Source: Clostridia bacterium (GTDB lineage: Bacteria > Bacillota > Clostridia > Acetivibrionales > JAFADI01). From it: a stretch of DNA of 55,954 nucleotides. The translations under genes were made by a program, and so were the position numbers. A model generated the notes under the pieces. It had not been told where the DNA came from. It was given only the letters and a program-made list of their open reading frames with translations, and ran no database searches. How positions within the stretch are numbered: position 1 is the stretch's first letter; the number at the start of each line of letters is the position of its first letter. The DNA lies in NCBI GenBank assembly GCA_026417615.1, contig JAOACY010000022.1, positions 1 through 55,954 of the forward strand. Direction: 5' to 3'. Of this stretch, positions 8,380 through 16,434 are shown one piece after another.

Positions 8380-9492
8380 TTAGTTAATAATTGTTCTTTC
8401 GGTTTCCTTGTCAAACAGGTGGATCTTGTTGGCATCAAATGCCACCTTTACAACGTCCCCTGCTTTTGCCTTGGACCTTGAGTTAACTCTTGCCGTTATG
8501 TTTATATTGTCTATAACCATGTACAGATAAGTTTCCGAACCCAGGTTTTCAACAACTTCTACGTTTGCTTCAACTATGCTGTCAGGCATTGACTCGATGA
8601 ACACTGCTTCATCGTGTATATTTTCAGGCCTGATACCCATGATAACTTCCTTGCCGATGTAGTCAGTGCCCTCAATCTTCTTTGCCTTGCCCTCCGGAAG
8701 CTTGATATCGTCTTTTCCGAAAAGAAGGTGTATTTCTCCTCCGCGCTTTTCAACCTTGGCATTGATGAAGTTCATCTGAGGGCTTCCTATGAAGCCTGCA
8801 ACAAAGAGGTTGCAAGGTCTGTCATAAAGTGAAGTGGGAGTATCAACCTGCTGTATGTATCCATCCTTCATAACAACTATTCTTGATGCCATTGTCATGG
8901 CTTCCGTCTGGTCGTGTGTAACATATATAAACGTGGTCTGGAGTCTCTGGTGAAGCTTGCTTATCTCAGTTCTCATCTGAACCCTGAGCTTTGCATCAAG
9001 ATTTGACAAAGGCTCGTCAAAGAGGAACACTTTAGGCTCACGAACTATTGCACGGCCTACCGCAACCCTCTGTCTCTGACCGCCAGAGAGAGCTTTTGGC
9101 TTTCTGTCCAGCAGATGTTCAATATCAAGAATTTTTGCAGCCTCCAAAACCTTTCTCTTTATCTCATCCTTGGGAACCTTTCTGAGCTTGAGGCCGAAAG
9201 CCATATTTTCAAAAACTGTCATGTGCGGATAAAGCGCATAGTTCTGGAAAACCATTGCAATATCCCTGTCCTTGGGAGCTACGTCATTAACCAGCTTATC
9301 TCCTATATAGAGCTGTCCTTCGGAAATTTCTTCCAAGCCTGCGACCATTCTGAGAGTTGTTGACTTACCGCAGCCTGAAGGACCAACCAGAATTATAAAT
9401 TCCTTGTCTTCAATATCCAGATTGAAGTCGCTAACGGCAGTAACGCCACCGGGATATCTTTTGTAGATATTCTTTAACTTTACGCTTGCCAT
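8380..9492 (-). CDS. Sugar ABC transporter ATPase, MalK/MsmK/UgpC type
   Basis: This 370-residue protein has the CUT1 ATPase pattern: Walker A GPSGCGKST, signature LSGGQRQRVAVGRA, Walker B VFLFDEPLSNLD and a C-terminal OB/TOBE regulatory domain of about 130 residues (family motif GIRPENI). It would energise uptake of oligosaccharides or glycerol-3-phosphate. No permease or binding-protein genes are adjacent, so it is an orphan of the kind (MsmK-like) that serves several sugar transporters. The ATG at 9492 follows GGGAGG; an upstream in-frame ATG has no site. It has its own promoter and terminator. An ARG-box-like operator lies about 23 nt upstream of its -35, an unusual association. Confidence 0.92.
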   Translation of the reverse strand: MASVKLKNIYKRYPGGVTAVSDFNLDIEDKEFIILVGPSGCGKSTTLRMVAGLEEISEGQLYIGDKLVNDVAPKDRDIAMVFQNYALYPHMTVFENMAFGLKLRKVPKDEIKRKVLEAAKILDIEHLLDRKPKALSGGQRQRVAVGRAIVREPKVFLFDEPLSNLDAKLRVQMRTEISKLHQRLQTTFIYVTHDQTEAMTMASRIVVMKDGYIQQVDTPTSLYDRPCNLFVAGFIGSPQMNFINAKVEKRGGEIHLLFGKDDIKLPEGKAKKIEGTDYIGKEVIMGIRPENIHDEAVFIESMPDSIVEANVEVVENLGSETYLYMVIDNINITARVNSRSKAKAGDVVKVAFDANKIHLFDKETERTIIN

Positions 9493-9560
9493 ATTTTTTA
9501 ACCTCCCAATAAAATTACACATTCTAGTGTTGATTACATAATAAATATAGCACTAGCCCC

Positions 9561-9589
9561 CATATATAAACTACTATACTTTTTGACAA
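9561..9589 (-). promoter_or_regulatory. Sigma-A promoter of the sugar-ABC ATPase gene
   Basis: The minus strand has TTGTCA (9584-9589), 17 nt, and TATATG (9561-9566). The predicted start is near 9554, about 60 nt before the ATG. Confidence 0.65.
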
Positions 9590-9611
9590 AATAATTCTTT
9601 CTATTTAGTTA

Positions 9612-9653
9612 CTTTGCATAAAATAAATGCACTTGAATTTTTATGCATTGCAA
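9612..9653. promoter_or_regulatory. ARG-box-like tandem operator, copy A
   Basis: The 36 nt at 9618-9653 match 12019-12054 in the argC promoter with a single mismatch. They contain CTTGAATTTTTATGCATT, close to the reverse complement of the B. subtilis ArgR/AhrC box CATGAATAAAAATTCAAG, next to a second dyad TGCAT-N7-ATGCA (about 9615-9631). Binding by ArgR is inferred. It lies upstream of the sugar-ABC ATPase promoter and downstream of the chemoreceptor gene; the rest of 9654-9731 shows nothing. Confidence 0.6.
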
Positions 9654-9731
9654 ATACATACGGGTTCATCTATATAAGCTTAAAACTCAGCTATGCGGGT
9701 TGCATTAATAATACAGAAGATTAGTACAAGC

Positions 9732-11417
9732 TTATATGCTGAATTTTTGTATGCTTTGCTGCATTTCAGCCGCAAGCCCTGCCATATTTTCTGCAGATTG
9801 TGCAATTTGCTGAATAATTGCTGTTTGCTGCTCAGCTGATGCTGCAACTTCTTCAGTGCCTGCTGCACTTTCCTGGGATATACTTGCTATATCACTTATG
9901 GCTTCAGCAGTGCTCCCAGCATTCATATTTAAGCTATCTGCGGCTTTTGCTACTGCTTCAATATTTGTTGCGATGGAGGACACCACTTGTGTCATATCTT
10001 CAAAAGCCTTGACTACTTCCCCAACACTCTTGTCTTGTTCTTCTGCCGCAACTTGTGCTTTTCCTGTCTCCAGCACAACCTGGTTAACATCATACTGAAC
10101 ATTTTTGATAAGCTTACTTATCCTTGTTGATGCCGTTTTAGACTGTTCTGCAAGCTTTCTGATCTCTTCCGCAACTACTGCAAACCCTTTTCCCTGTTCC
10201 CCTGCCCTGGCAGCCTCTATTGCAGCATTCAAAGCCAGAAGGTTTGTTTGTTCGGCAACTCCTGTTATAAGCTCTACAATTTGTCCAATTTCATTTGATT
10301 TATCTGATAGTCCGCTGACCACCTTTGCTGCATTGAGGGTAGCCTGTTTGTTTTCCGACATTTTCAGTTCCTGGTTACGCATAGCTCTTTCACCTTTATC
10401 AACCATTTCCCCCGCCAGTTTTGCAAGCTTTTTAGCATCTTCCATATTCTTTACTATCCTGTCGAGACCCCCAACCAGTTCCACAATCTGAGTATTACCC
10501 TTCTCCGTAGACAACGCCTGCTCACTGGCGCCCTTTGCCAACTCCGACATTGCTATAGCAATCTGTTCCGAGCTCTTTGTTATTTCCTCAGAAGAGGCAA
10601 GCACCTGCTGAGAAGCTGCTGCAACAGAAGCACTCATTTCATATGCATCTGAAAGCAAGCTTTTTATACTTGATACCATATTATTGGTATGAATGGCAAT
10701 ATCACCAATTTCATCCGTGCTGCGGATATCAGCCCTAACATTAAGGTTTCCGGAAGCCACTTCCTTGAGTATATCTTGAATATATTTGATCTTTTTAATA
10801 ATAGAATTTGCAAACACTACTATTATAAAAAGAACCAGCAGAGTAAGAACGATGCTTATAATTCCAATGTTAAGCCTTATCTTATTGATCTCTTGATTAA
10901 CAGTTTTACTCTCAATACCCATGAACCATATACCAATAATATCTCCTTCTTTATTTTTAATTGGAGAATATTTTGCATAATGAGGTATCCCTACAACATC
11001 AGCTTCTCCAAAATAATTCTCTTTTTGGTTTAATACTGCATTTGCCACAGTTTCGGATATCTTGGTGCCAACAACCCTTTTCCCATCCTTTTTCACATTA
11101 GTGGCAACTCTTACATCCTTCAGAAAAATAGTAGCTGACGCACCGGCATTGTTCCTTATATAGTCCACTACTTCCGTTTCACCGTTTATTAAATTATCTC
11201 CTTTATATAGCTGGCCTTCCTTTATGGTCCACTCTCCTCTATATTTGTTTTCGAGAATACTAATCCCCAGCGAAGACATTCCCTCCAATTTTTTCATGGC
11301 GTCCAGCTTCATAAATTCACTGACCTCCCGGTCAATGGAAACAAAAATAATACTACTCAGCAATACCACACTGACAATAAAAAGCGCTTGCATTTTCCAT
11401 TTAAGACTCCATCTCAT
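9732..11417 (-). CDS. Methyl-accepting chemotaxis protein with Cache sensor
   Basis: This 561-residue chemoreceptor has a transmembrane helix at about residues 10-27, an extracellular single-Cache-type sensor (about 30-182, with the family phrase [19 protein letters not shown]), a second helix (about 183-204), a HAMP linker and a long methyl-accepting signalling hairpin. The hairpin tip carries the family-typical [20 protein letters not shown]. No C-terminal CheR/CheB tether pentapeptide is seen. The ligand is unknown; Cache domains of this type often bind small organic acids or amino acids. ATG 11417 follows GAGGG. It stands alone between two copies of an ARG-box-like sequence. Confidence 0.93.
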   Translation of the reverse strand: MRWSLKWKMQALFIVSVVLLSSIIFVSIDREVSEFMKLDAMKKLEGMSSLGISILENKYRGEWTIKEGQLYKGDNLINGETEVVDYIRNNAGASATIFLKDVRVATNVKKDGKRVVGTKISETVANAVLNQKENYFGEADVVGIPHYAKYSPIKNKEGDIIGIWFMGIESKTVNQEINKIRLNIGIISIVLTLLVLFIIVVFANSIIKKIKYIQDILKEVASGNLNVRADIRSTDEIGDIAIHTNNMVSSIKSLLSDAYEMSASVAAASQQVLASSEEITKSSEQIAIAMSELAKGASEQALSTEKGNTQIVELVGGLDRIVKNMEDAKKLAKLAGEMVDKGERAMRNQELKMSENKQATLNAAKVVSGLSDKSNEIGQIVELITGVAEQTNLLALNAAIEAARAGEQGKGFAVVAEEIRKLAEQSKTASTRISKLIKNVQYDVNQVVLETGKAQVAAEEQDKSVGEVVKAFEDMTQVVSSIATNIEAVAKAADSLNMNAGSTAEAISDIASISQESAAGTEEVAASAEQQTAIIQQIAQSAENMAGLAAEMQQSIQKFSI

Positions 11418-11544
11418 AAAAATACCCTCTTTCAAAAAATGTAGGTATAATTTAAATATGAAATTTTAATACCCTTTGAGCAATTTAAAAAACATATAAT
11501 AATATCATCCGTCCTAATATTTTTCGACATTATTCAACATTCCT

Positions 11545-11721
11545 TTATGAGCAAATTATGGGAAATATATTGTCCTCAAGATAAACAGGAGCATTTTTAA
11601 GATTATGCTTCTCAATCTGGTTTAGTGTACCAGAATATTTTCTCCGATAATGAACACTCAAGTATTCTGATGCGTTCATGCTTGAACATGTCTTTGATTT
11701 AATCTCTTTAGAAGAGGGCAT
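11545..11721 (-). pseudogene. Possible gene remnant or small ORF, unrecognised
   Basis: In the 740-nt gap 11418-12157 the minus strand has an open frame of 58 codons from ATG 11721 to TAA 11545. Its composition looks protein-like (a Tyr/Arg-rich middle, SVHYRRKYSGTLNQIEKHN, and an ending VYLEDNIFPIICS), but I see no convincing ribosome site or homology. It may be the tail of a decayed gene or chance. Confidence 0.22.
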
Positions 11722-11908
11722 AATTGTAGTACTCTTAGATATTCTTCAAATCAAGGTTTCTATTAACGCCATACATAAAGGTTCTTAAATCAACTCTCCC
11801 TCTCTCTAAAAACGGGTCTAAACTTAGAATAACCAATATTTCTCCGCATAAAACAAATAAATACTTTGCATAAAATCTTCAATTCGTAATTTTAGAATTT
11901 AAGAACAA

Positions 11909-12022
11909 ATGCCGAAAAAAGGCATGATACAGATAATCGCAAAAGATAAGGAAAAAGTATTAGAAGCAATCAGGAAGGGAACAATTGATGCTGCTGATGT
12001 TAGCTTACCGATTGAAGTATAA
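11909..12022 (+). pseudogene. Possible relic ORF running into the argC promoter
   Basis: A 37-codon frame (start MPKKGMIQIIAKDKEK, end DAADVSLPIEV) runs from ATG 11909 to a TAA at 12020-12022, which lies inside the argC operator. There is no ribosome site, and a stop immediately precedes the ATG. The amino-acid pattern resembles the C-terminal end of a real protein, so this may be a fragment left by an insertion or deletion. I do not recognise the family. Confidence 0.22.
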
Positions 12023-12062
12023 AATAAATACACTTGAATTTTTATGCATTGCAATGTATAAT
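12015..12062 (+). promoter_or_regulatory. argC operon promoter with overlapping ARG-box-like operator (copy B)
   Basis: TTGAAT (12034-12039), 17 nt and TATAAT (12057-12062) form a good sigma-A promoter with a start near 12069. The box CTTGAATTTTTATGCATT (12033-12050) covers the -35 and most of the spacer, so a bound ArgR would block RNA polymerase. A second, weaker dyad (ATAAAATAAATAC) adjoins it on the left. ArgR binding is inferred from similarity to the Bacillus and E. coli ARG boxes; no argR gene is in the window. Confidence 0.78.
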
Positions 12063-12082
12063 TATGTAGTCGAGCTGTTAAA

Positions 12083-12148
12083 GAGGCCACTCCTTAATAT
12101 CCAAGCTGAGCCTGTAACTCATATAGGAGTGTACCCTTACATCGGAGG
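12083..12148 (+). promoter_or_regulatory. Structured argC leader sharing a motif with the carA leader
   Basis: CACTCCT (12088-12094) pairs with AGGAGTG (12125-12131), followed by TACCCTTACATCGGAGG, which ends in the argC ribosome site. The same arrangement, CACT-CCT / GGAGTG then ACCCTTRCRTCRGA, occurs before carA at 15300-15355. No T-box signature or recognised riboswitch is seen. Function is unknown. Confidence 0.5.
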
Positions 12149-12157
12149 TGTTATATA

Positions 12158-13105
12158 ATGAAGTTTAAGGTTTACGTTGACGGCCAGGAGGGTACTACAG
12201 GCCTGAAAATCAACGAGCGCCTGGAAAAGCGTTCTGATATAGAGGTGCTTAGGATTGATCCTGAAAAGCGCAAGGATACTGAGGAGAGAAGGAAGCTCCT
12301 GAACCAGGCTGACATAGCTTTCCTTTGCCTTCCTGATGCCGCAGCAAGAGAAGCTGTTTCCCTTGTTGAGAACAATCTCACAAAAATTATCGACGCAAGC
12401 ACTGCACACAGGACTCAGGAAGGCTGGGCTTATGGTTTCCCCGAGTTAAGCAAGGAGCATCGGAAAGCAATCCGAAATTCTTCAAGAGTTTCAGTTCCCG
12501 GCTGCTACGCGACAGGCTTCATTGCCGCATTATATCCCCTCATTATTGAAGGCATTGTCCCTAACGACTATCCTGTCACATGTCACGCCGCTTCCGGCTG
12601 CAGTGGGGGAGGCAGGAAGCTAATAGAGCAATTTAAGGCAGATGAAGAATGCAAAGCCATGGAGGGGCCTCAGCTTTATGCTTTGGGCCTTGCCCACAAG
12701 CACTTGCCTGAAATGCAGAAGGTATGCGCTCTTAAATATGCGCCTTTGTTTTCTCCAAATGTGAGCGGCTATTTTAATGGCATGACTGTTTGTATTCCGC
12801 TTTTTCCCAGGCTATTTTGCAAAAGCATGGATGCAAAAGAGATGCACTCATTCCTCTCTGACTATTATAAAGATGAATACTTTGTAAAGGTAATGCCATT
12901 CGGAGCTGAAAGCAGCCTTGAGAACGGTTTCCTCGGCCCGAAAGGCTGTAATGGCACAAACATGCTGGAGCTGTACGTTTTCGGGCATGAAAGCCAGATC
13001 ATGCTTGTATCAAGGCTGGACAATCTGGGCAAAGGCGCTTCCGGCGCTGCTGTTCAAAACATGAACATTATGCTTGGCTTGGACGAATCTGTCGGACTTG
13101 AATAA
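12158..13105 (+). CDS. argC: N-acetyl-gamma-glutamyl-phosphate reductase, short (type 2) form
   Basis: This 315-residue enzyme makes N-acetylglutamate semialdehyde, the third step to ornithine, using NADPH. Its length and the start VYVDGQEGTTGLKINERL mark the short ArgC2 form (about 310 residues) rather than the roughly 345-residue form usual in Bacillus. The catalytic Cys is C116 in VPGCYATG. The ATG follows ATCGGAGGTG by 8 nt. It is the first gene of argC-argB-argD-carA-carB-argF-GNAT, behind the ARG-box promoter and a structured leader. Confidence 0.95.
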   Translation: MKFKVYVDGQEGTTGLKINERLEKRSDIEVLRIDPEKRKDTEERRKLLNQADIAFLCLPDAAAREAVSLVENNLTKIIDASTAHRTQEGWAYGFPELSKEHRKAIRNSSRVSVPGCYATGFIAALYPLIIEGIVPNDYPVTCHAASGCSGGGRKLIEQFKADEECKAMEGPQLYALGLAHKHLPEMQKVCALKYAPLFSPNVSGYFNGMTVCIPLFPRLFCKSMDAKEMHSFLSDYYKDEYFVKVMPFGAESSLENGFLGPKGCNGTNMLELYVFGHESQIMLVSRLDNLGKGASGAAVQNMNIMLGLDESVGLE

Positions 13106-13129
13106 ATAAAGCAACAGGAGGATATTAGA

Positions 13130-14044
13130 ATGGAAAATTTTATGGATACCATAATAAAGAAAGCTGAAATATTGATTGAAGCCCTGCCTTACATACAGAA
13201 GCTGTATGGTAAAACAGTTGTGATTAAGTACGGCGGAAACGCTATGATAAATGAAGAGCTTAAGAACTATGTCATGGAAGACATAACACTGCTCAAATAC
13301 ATAGGCATGAATCCCGTCGTAGTGCATGGCGGGGGACCTGACATCAACAAAGCTCTGCAAAAGTTTGAAATCAAGAGCCAATTCGTAAACGGGCTGAGAG
13401 TTACGGACACCCAGACGATGGAAATAGCTCAGATGGTGCTGGTAGGGAAGACAAACAAGGAAATCGTTTCCCTCCTTAACCAAAAGGGCGGGAAGGCAAT
13501 CGGCCTGTGCGGCATTGACGGAAATCTTCTTGAGTGTGAACAGCTTAAAACTGTAGTCGAAGGCGAAGAGGTTGATATAGGCTATGTGGGAAAAATAACC
13601 AAAATAAACTCGAAGCTTATCGAGCTGCTTGCAAAGGACGAGTACATTCCAGTTGTTGCACCGGTAGGAGTGGGATCTGACGGAAGAAGCTACAATATAA
13701 ACGCTGACACAGTAGCAGGAGAAATTGCTGCCGCTCTAGGAGCGGAGAAGCTGATGCTGCTCACTGACGTAGAGGGTGTCAAAGCCTCCAGGGACAGCAA
13801 GGATATTCTGTCTGCCCTTACCGCAGAAGAGGTTTACGACATGATAAGCAGGAAAACCATAGACGGAGGAATGATTCCCAAGGTGTTGGGCTGTATTGAA
13901 GCTCTGGAAAAAGGTGTCGGAAGAACCCATATTCTTGACGGAAGGATTCCTCACTGCATACTTTTGGAGATATTTACAAACAAGGGCATAGGTACCATGA
14001 TTATGAAAGAAAAGAAGCTGTACCACAGCAGCGAAAAGCTATAA
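13130..14044 (+). CDS. argB: Acetylglutamate kinase
   Basis: This 304-residue amino-acid kinase phosphorylates N-acetylglutamate, the usual feedback-controlled step when arginine inhibits. The nucleotide and substrate loops are recognisable: VIKYGGNAM near residue 30, VHGGGPDIN near 65 and DGGMIPKV near 245. An N-terminal helix before VIKYGGNAM, as in arginine-sensitive hexameric kinases, suggests feedback inhibition by arginine (inference). It begins 24 nt after argC with AGGAGG. Confidence 0.96.
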   Translation: MENFMDTIIKKAEILIEALPYIQKLYGKTVVIKYGGNAMINEELKNYVMEDITLLKYIGMNPVVVHGGGPDINKALQKFEIKSQFVNGLRVTDTQTMEIAQMVLVGKTNKEIVSLLNQKGGKAIGLCGIDGNLLECEQLKTVVEGEEVDIGYVGKITKINSKLIELLAKDEYIPVVAPVGVGSDGRSYNINADTVAGEIAAALGAEKLMLLTDVEGVKASRDSKDILSALTAEEVYDMISRKTIDGGMIPKVLGCIEALEKGVGRTHILDGRIPHCILLEIFTNKGIGTMIMKEKKLYHSSEKL

Positions 14045-14089
14045 CATAGCAGAATCAAAATTGTGTTTTTTACGGAGGAGGCAGGTTTT

Positions 14090-15289
14090 ATGCATCTTGA
14101 TGAAATAATGGAGCTTGACGGCAAATACTACATGAATACATTCGGGAGCAGGACGCCCGTATGCTTCCAATATGGCAAAGGCATCAACCTTTGGGACACC
14201 GAAGGCAGAAAATACACTGATTTTTATGCCGGTGTGGCTGTGTCGGCCCTTGGCCACTCCCACCCCAAACTAGTCAATGCTATTAAAGAGCAGGCGGAAA
14301 GGTTCCTCCACTGTGCCAATCTATACTACATAGAGCCTCAGGCAAAGCTTGCAAAGCTTCTTGTTGAAAGCTCATGTGCGGACAGGGTCTTTTTTGCCAA
14401 TAGCGGCGCCGAGGCAAACGAGGGGGCAATCAAGCTGGCTCGCATGTTCTTCAGTAAAAAGGGAATGCCCCATAAATATGAGATAATTACAATGAAAAAG
14501 TCCTTCCACGGCAGAACCCTTAATACCCTAGCTGCAACAGGGCAGGAGAAGTTCCATGCCCACCTGAAGCCCCTGCCCCCTGGCTTTAAATATGCACCGC
14601 TTAATGATATTGATGCTTTAAAAGCTGCCATAACCGACAGCACCTGTGCTGTGATGCTGGAGCCCATACAGGGTGAGGGCGGTGTAAATCCCGCTGATAT
14701 CGAGTTCATGAAAGGTGTACGTAAGCTGTGCGACGAAAAGGAACTGCTGCTGATCTTGGATGAGATCCAGACTGGTATAGGAAGGACGGGCAAGCTTTTT
14801 GCATATGAACACTTTGGAATTGAGCCTGATATCTTCACACTTGCAAAGGCTTTGGGCGGAGGCGTTCCTATCGGTGCGCTGTGCGCGAAGGAATTTGTCG
14901 CAAGCGCCTTTGAGCCGGGCGACCACGGTTCAACCTTCGGAGGCAATCCCTTAGCCTGCGCAGCAGGTCTGGCAGTAATGGACGTTGTATTCGGCGACCG
15001 CCTGGCGGAAAACGCGGCCGCTGTTGGAAGCCATCTTATTCAGAAGCTTTCCGCCTTGAAGCAAAAGTATTCTTTTATTAAGGAAATCAGGGGAAAGGGC
15101 TTGATTGTAGGTATTGAATTCAGCTTGGAAATTGCTTCCGATGTAAAGAACAAGTGCTTTGAAAGGGGTTATCTTATTGGCAGCATAGGAAGCAATATAC
15201 TTAGGCTCTTACCCCCCCTTATTGTTGCAACAGAAGACATCGACAGCTTTATTTCAACATTTGACAGTATTTTGTCAAAAATAATTTAA
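14090..15289 (+). CDS. argD: Acetylornithine aminotransferase
   Basis: This 399-residue PLP enzyme (class III aminotransferase) converts N-acetylglutamate semialdehyde to N-acetylornithine. The PLP lysine is K253 in DIFTLAKALGGGVPIGA; LDEIQTGIGRTG holds the PLP-ring Asp. I chose ATG 14090 because GGAGGAGGC precedes it; an open frame extends 9 codons further upstream with no site. The end of the gene holds a dyad TTTGACA/TGTCAAA (15260-15279) containing a possible -35 for carA. Confidence 0.95.
   Translation: MHLDEIMELDGKYYMNTFGSRTPVCFQYGKGINLWDTEGRKYTDFYAGVAVSALGHSHPKLVNAIKEQAERFLHCANLYYIEPQAKLAKLLVESSCADRVFFANSGAEANEGAIKLARMFFSKKGMPHKYEIITMKKSFHGRTLNTLAATGQEKFHAHLKPLPPGFKYAPLNDIDALKAAITDSTCAVMLEPIQGEGGVNPADIEFMKGVRKLCDEKELLLILDEIQTGIGRTGKLFAYEHFGIEPDIFTLAKALGGGVPIGALCAKEFVASAFEPGDHGSTFGGNPLACAAGLAVMDVVFGDRLAENAAAVGSHLIQKLSALKQKYSFIKEIRGKGLIVGIEFSLEIASDVKNKCFERGYLIGSIGSNILRLLPPLIVATEDIDSFISTFDSILSKII
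15260..15289 (+). promoter_or_regulatory. Possible internal promoter/dyad before carA
   Basis: TTGACA (15261-15266) is a consensus -35, but the -10 at 17-nt spacing is only ATTTAA (15284-15289). The -35 is one arm of a perfect 7-bp dyad (15260-15279) inside the last codons of argD. This could give carAB separate expression, or be chance in an AT-rich gene end. Confidence 0.3.
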
Positions 15290-15290
15290 A

Positions 15291-15360
15291 AGCATGGGAC
15301 ACTGCCTCCTGCTCGGAAATACCCTCTAATCAGAGGGAGTGACCCTTGCGTCAGATAGGA
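15291..15360 (+). promoter_or_regulatory. Structured carA leader, alternative hairpins
   Basis: Two mutually exclusive stems can form: CACTGCCTC (15300-15308) with GAGGGAGTG (15333-15341, one mismatch), or CCCTCT (15322-15327) with AGAGGG (15332-15337). The segment after the first stem, ACCCTTGCGTCAGA (15342-15355), matches the argC leader. It ends in the carA ribosome site AGGAG. It may be an RNA control element, but no known class is recognised. Confidence 0.45.
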
Positions 15361-15368
15361 GAGATAGA

Positions 15369-16433
15369 ATGAATAAATCGGTATTGGTTCTGGAAGATGG
15401 AACATATTTTGCTGGCGAAGCCTTCGGCCACCTGGGCGAAACAACCGGGGAAATCGTTTTCAACACCTGTATGTCAGGGTATCAGGAAATAACCACAGAT
15501 CCTTCATACAACGGCCAGATTGTTACAATGACTTACCCGCTTATCGGAAATTACGGGTTCAACCAATTCGACAACGAGTCTTACAAGCCCCATGTCCAAG
15601 GCTTTATCGTCAAGGAGCTTTGTGACTCCCCCAGCAACTGGAGAAGCAGCATGACTGCTGACGAGTATTTTAAAAAGCATAATATTGTCGGAATCAAAGG
15701 CATAGACACAAGAGCGCTGACACAGCATATACGCCGGTTCGGAAGCATGTTCGGAATTATATCCACGGAGTGCGGGAATACGGACATTCTGCTAAATAAG
15801 CTCAATTTCAAGAAGGCAGAGAAAAGAAACCTTGTAATGGAGGTAACAACAAAAACCTCCCTCCATAAGCCTGGCAATGGGAAAACCGTTGTGCTTCTGG
15901 ATTTCGGGGTTAAATACAATATCGTTAATTCCTTGGCCAAGAGGGGCTGCAATGTGCATATCCTCCCTGCCTTCTCATCCGCCGAAGAAGTCATGTCCTA
16001 CAATCCCGATGGAATCCTTCTTTCGAACGGGCCCGGCGACCCGGCAGACCTGCCTGCCATTAAGGCAACAATCCAAAAGCTTCTGGGCAAAAAGCCAATT
16101 CTGGGAATATGTCTGGGTCACCAGCTCCTGGGGCTGTCTCTAGGAGGAAGCACCTATAAGCTGAAGTTTGGCCATCACGGGGGCAATCACCCCGTTAAGG
16201 ATTTGTTAACGGGACGCTGCTACATTACCTCGCAGAATCACAACTACGCGCTTGAAAAGGATTTTTCAGATGATGTGACCATAACCCATGTGAATGTGAA
16301 TGACGGAACCGTAGAAGGCTTCAGGCATAAAAGCTTTCCGATACTGAGCGTCCAGTACCACCCCGAAGCTGCGCCCGGCCCACAGGACAGCGCATACATC
16401 TTCGACGACTTCGTTAAAATGATGGAGGGATAA
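15369..16433 (+). CDS. carA: Carbamoyl-phosphate synthase small subunit (glutaminase)
   Basis: This 354-residue subunit hydrolyses glutamine and passes ammonia to CarB. The catalytic triad of class I amidotransferases is present: C248 in LGICLGHQ, and H331 and E333 in QYHPEA. ATG 15369 follows AGGAGAG; the open frame extends 10 codons upstream without a site. carB begins 1 nt after the stop, so the subunits are made in coupled fashion. Its place between argD and argF suggests the enzyme serves arginine synthesis, though pyrimidine synthesis also needs its product. Confidence 0.96.
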   Translation: MNKSVLVLEDGTYFAGEAFGHLGETTGEIVFNTCMSGYQEITTDPSYNGQIVTMTYPLIGNYGFNQFDNESYKPHVQGFIVKELCDSPSNWRSSMTADEYFKKHNIVGIKGIDTRALTQHIRRFGSMFGIISTECGNTDILLNKLNFKKAEKRNLVMEVTTKTSLHKPGNGKTVVLLDFGVKYNIVNSLAKRGCNVHILPAFSSAEEVMSYNPDGILLSNGPGDPADLPAIKATIQKLLGKKPILGICLGHQLLGLSLGGSTYKLKFGHHGGNHPVKDLLTGRCYITSQNHNYALEKDFSDDVTITHVNVNDGTVEGFRHKSFPILSVQYHPEAAPGPQDSAYIFDDFVKMMEG

Positions 16434-16434
16434 A

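Noticed and set aside
9618-12054. MCP gene plus flanking operator copies as a mobile element
   Set aside because: The flanking 36-nt copies are functional-looking operators in direct orientation; no transposase or target duplication is visible.
12083-12148. T-box or known riboswitch before argC
   Set aside because: No T-box sequence (TGGTACCGCG-like) and no terminator/antiterminator pair was found; kept only as an unnamed structured leader.
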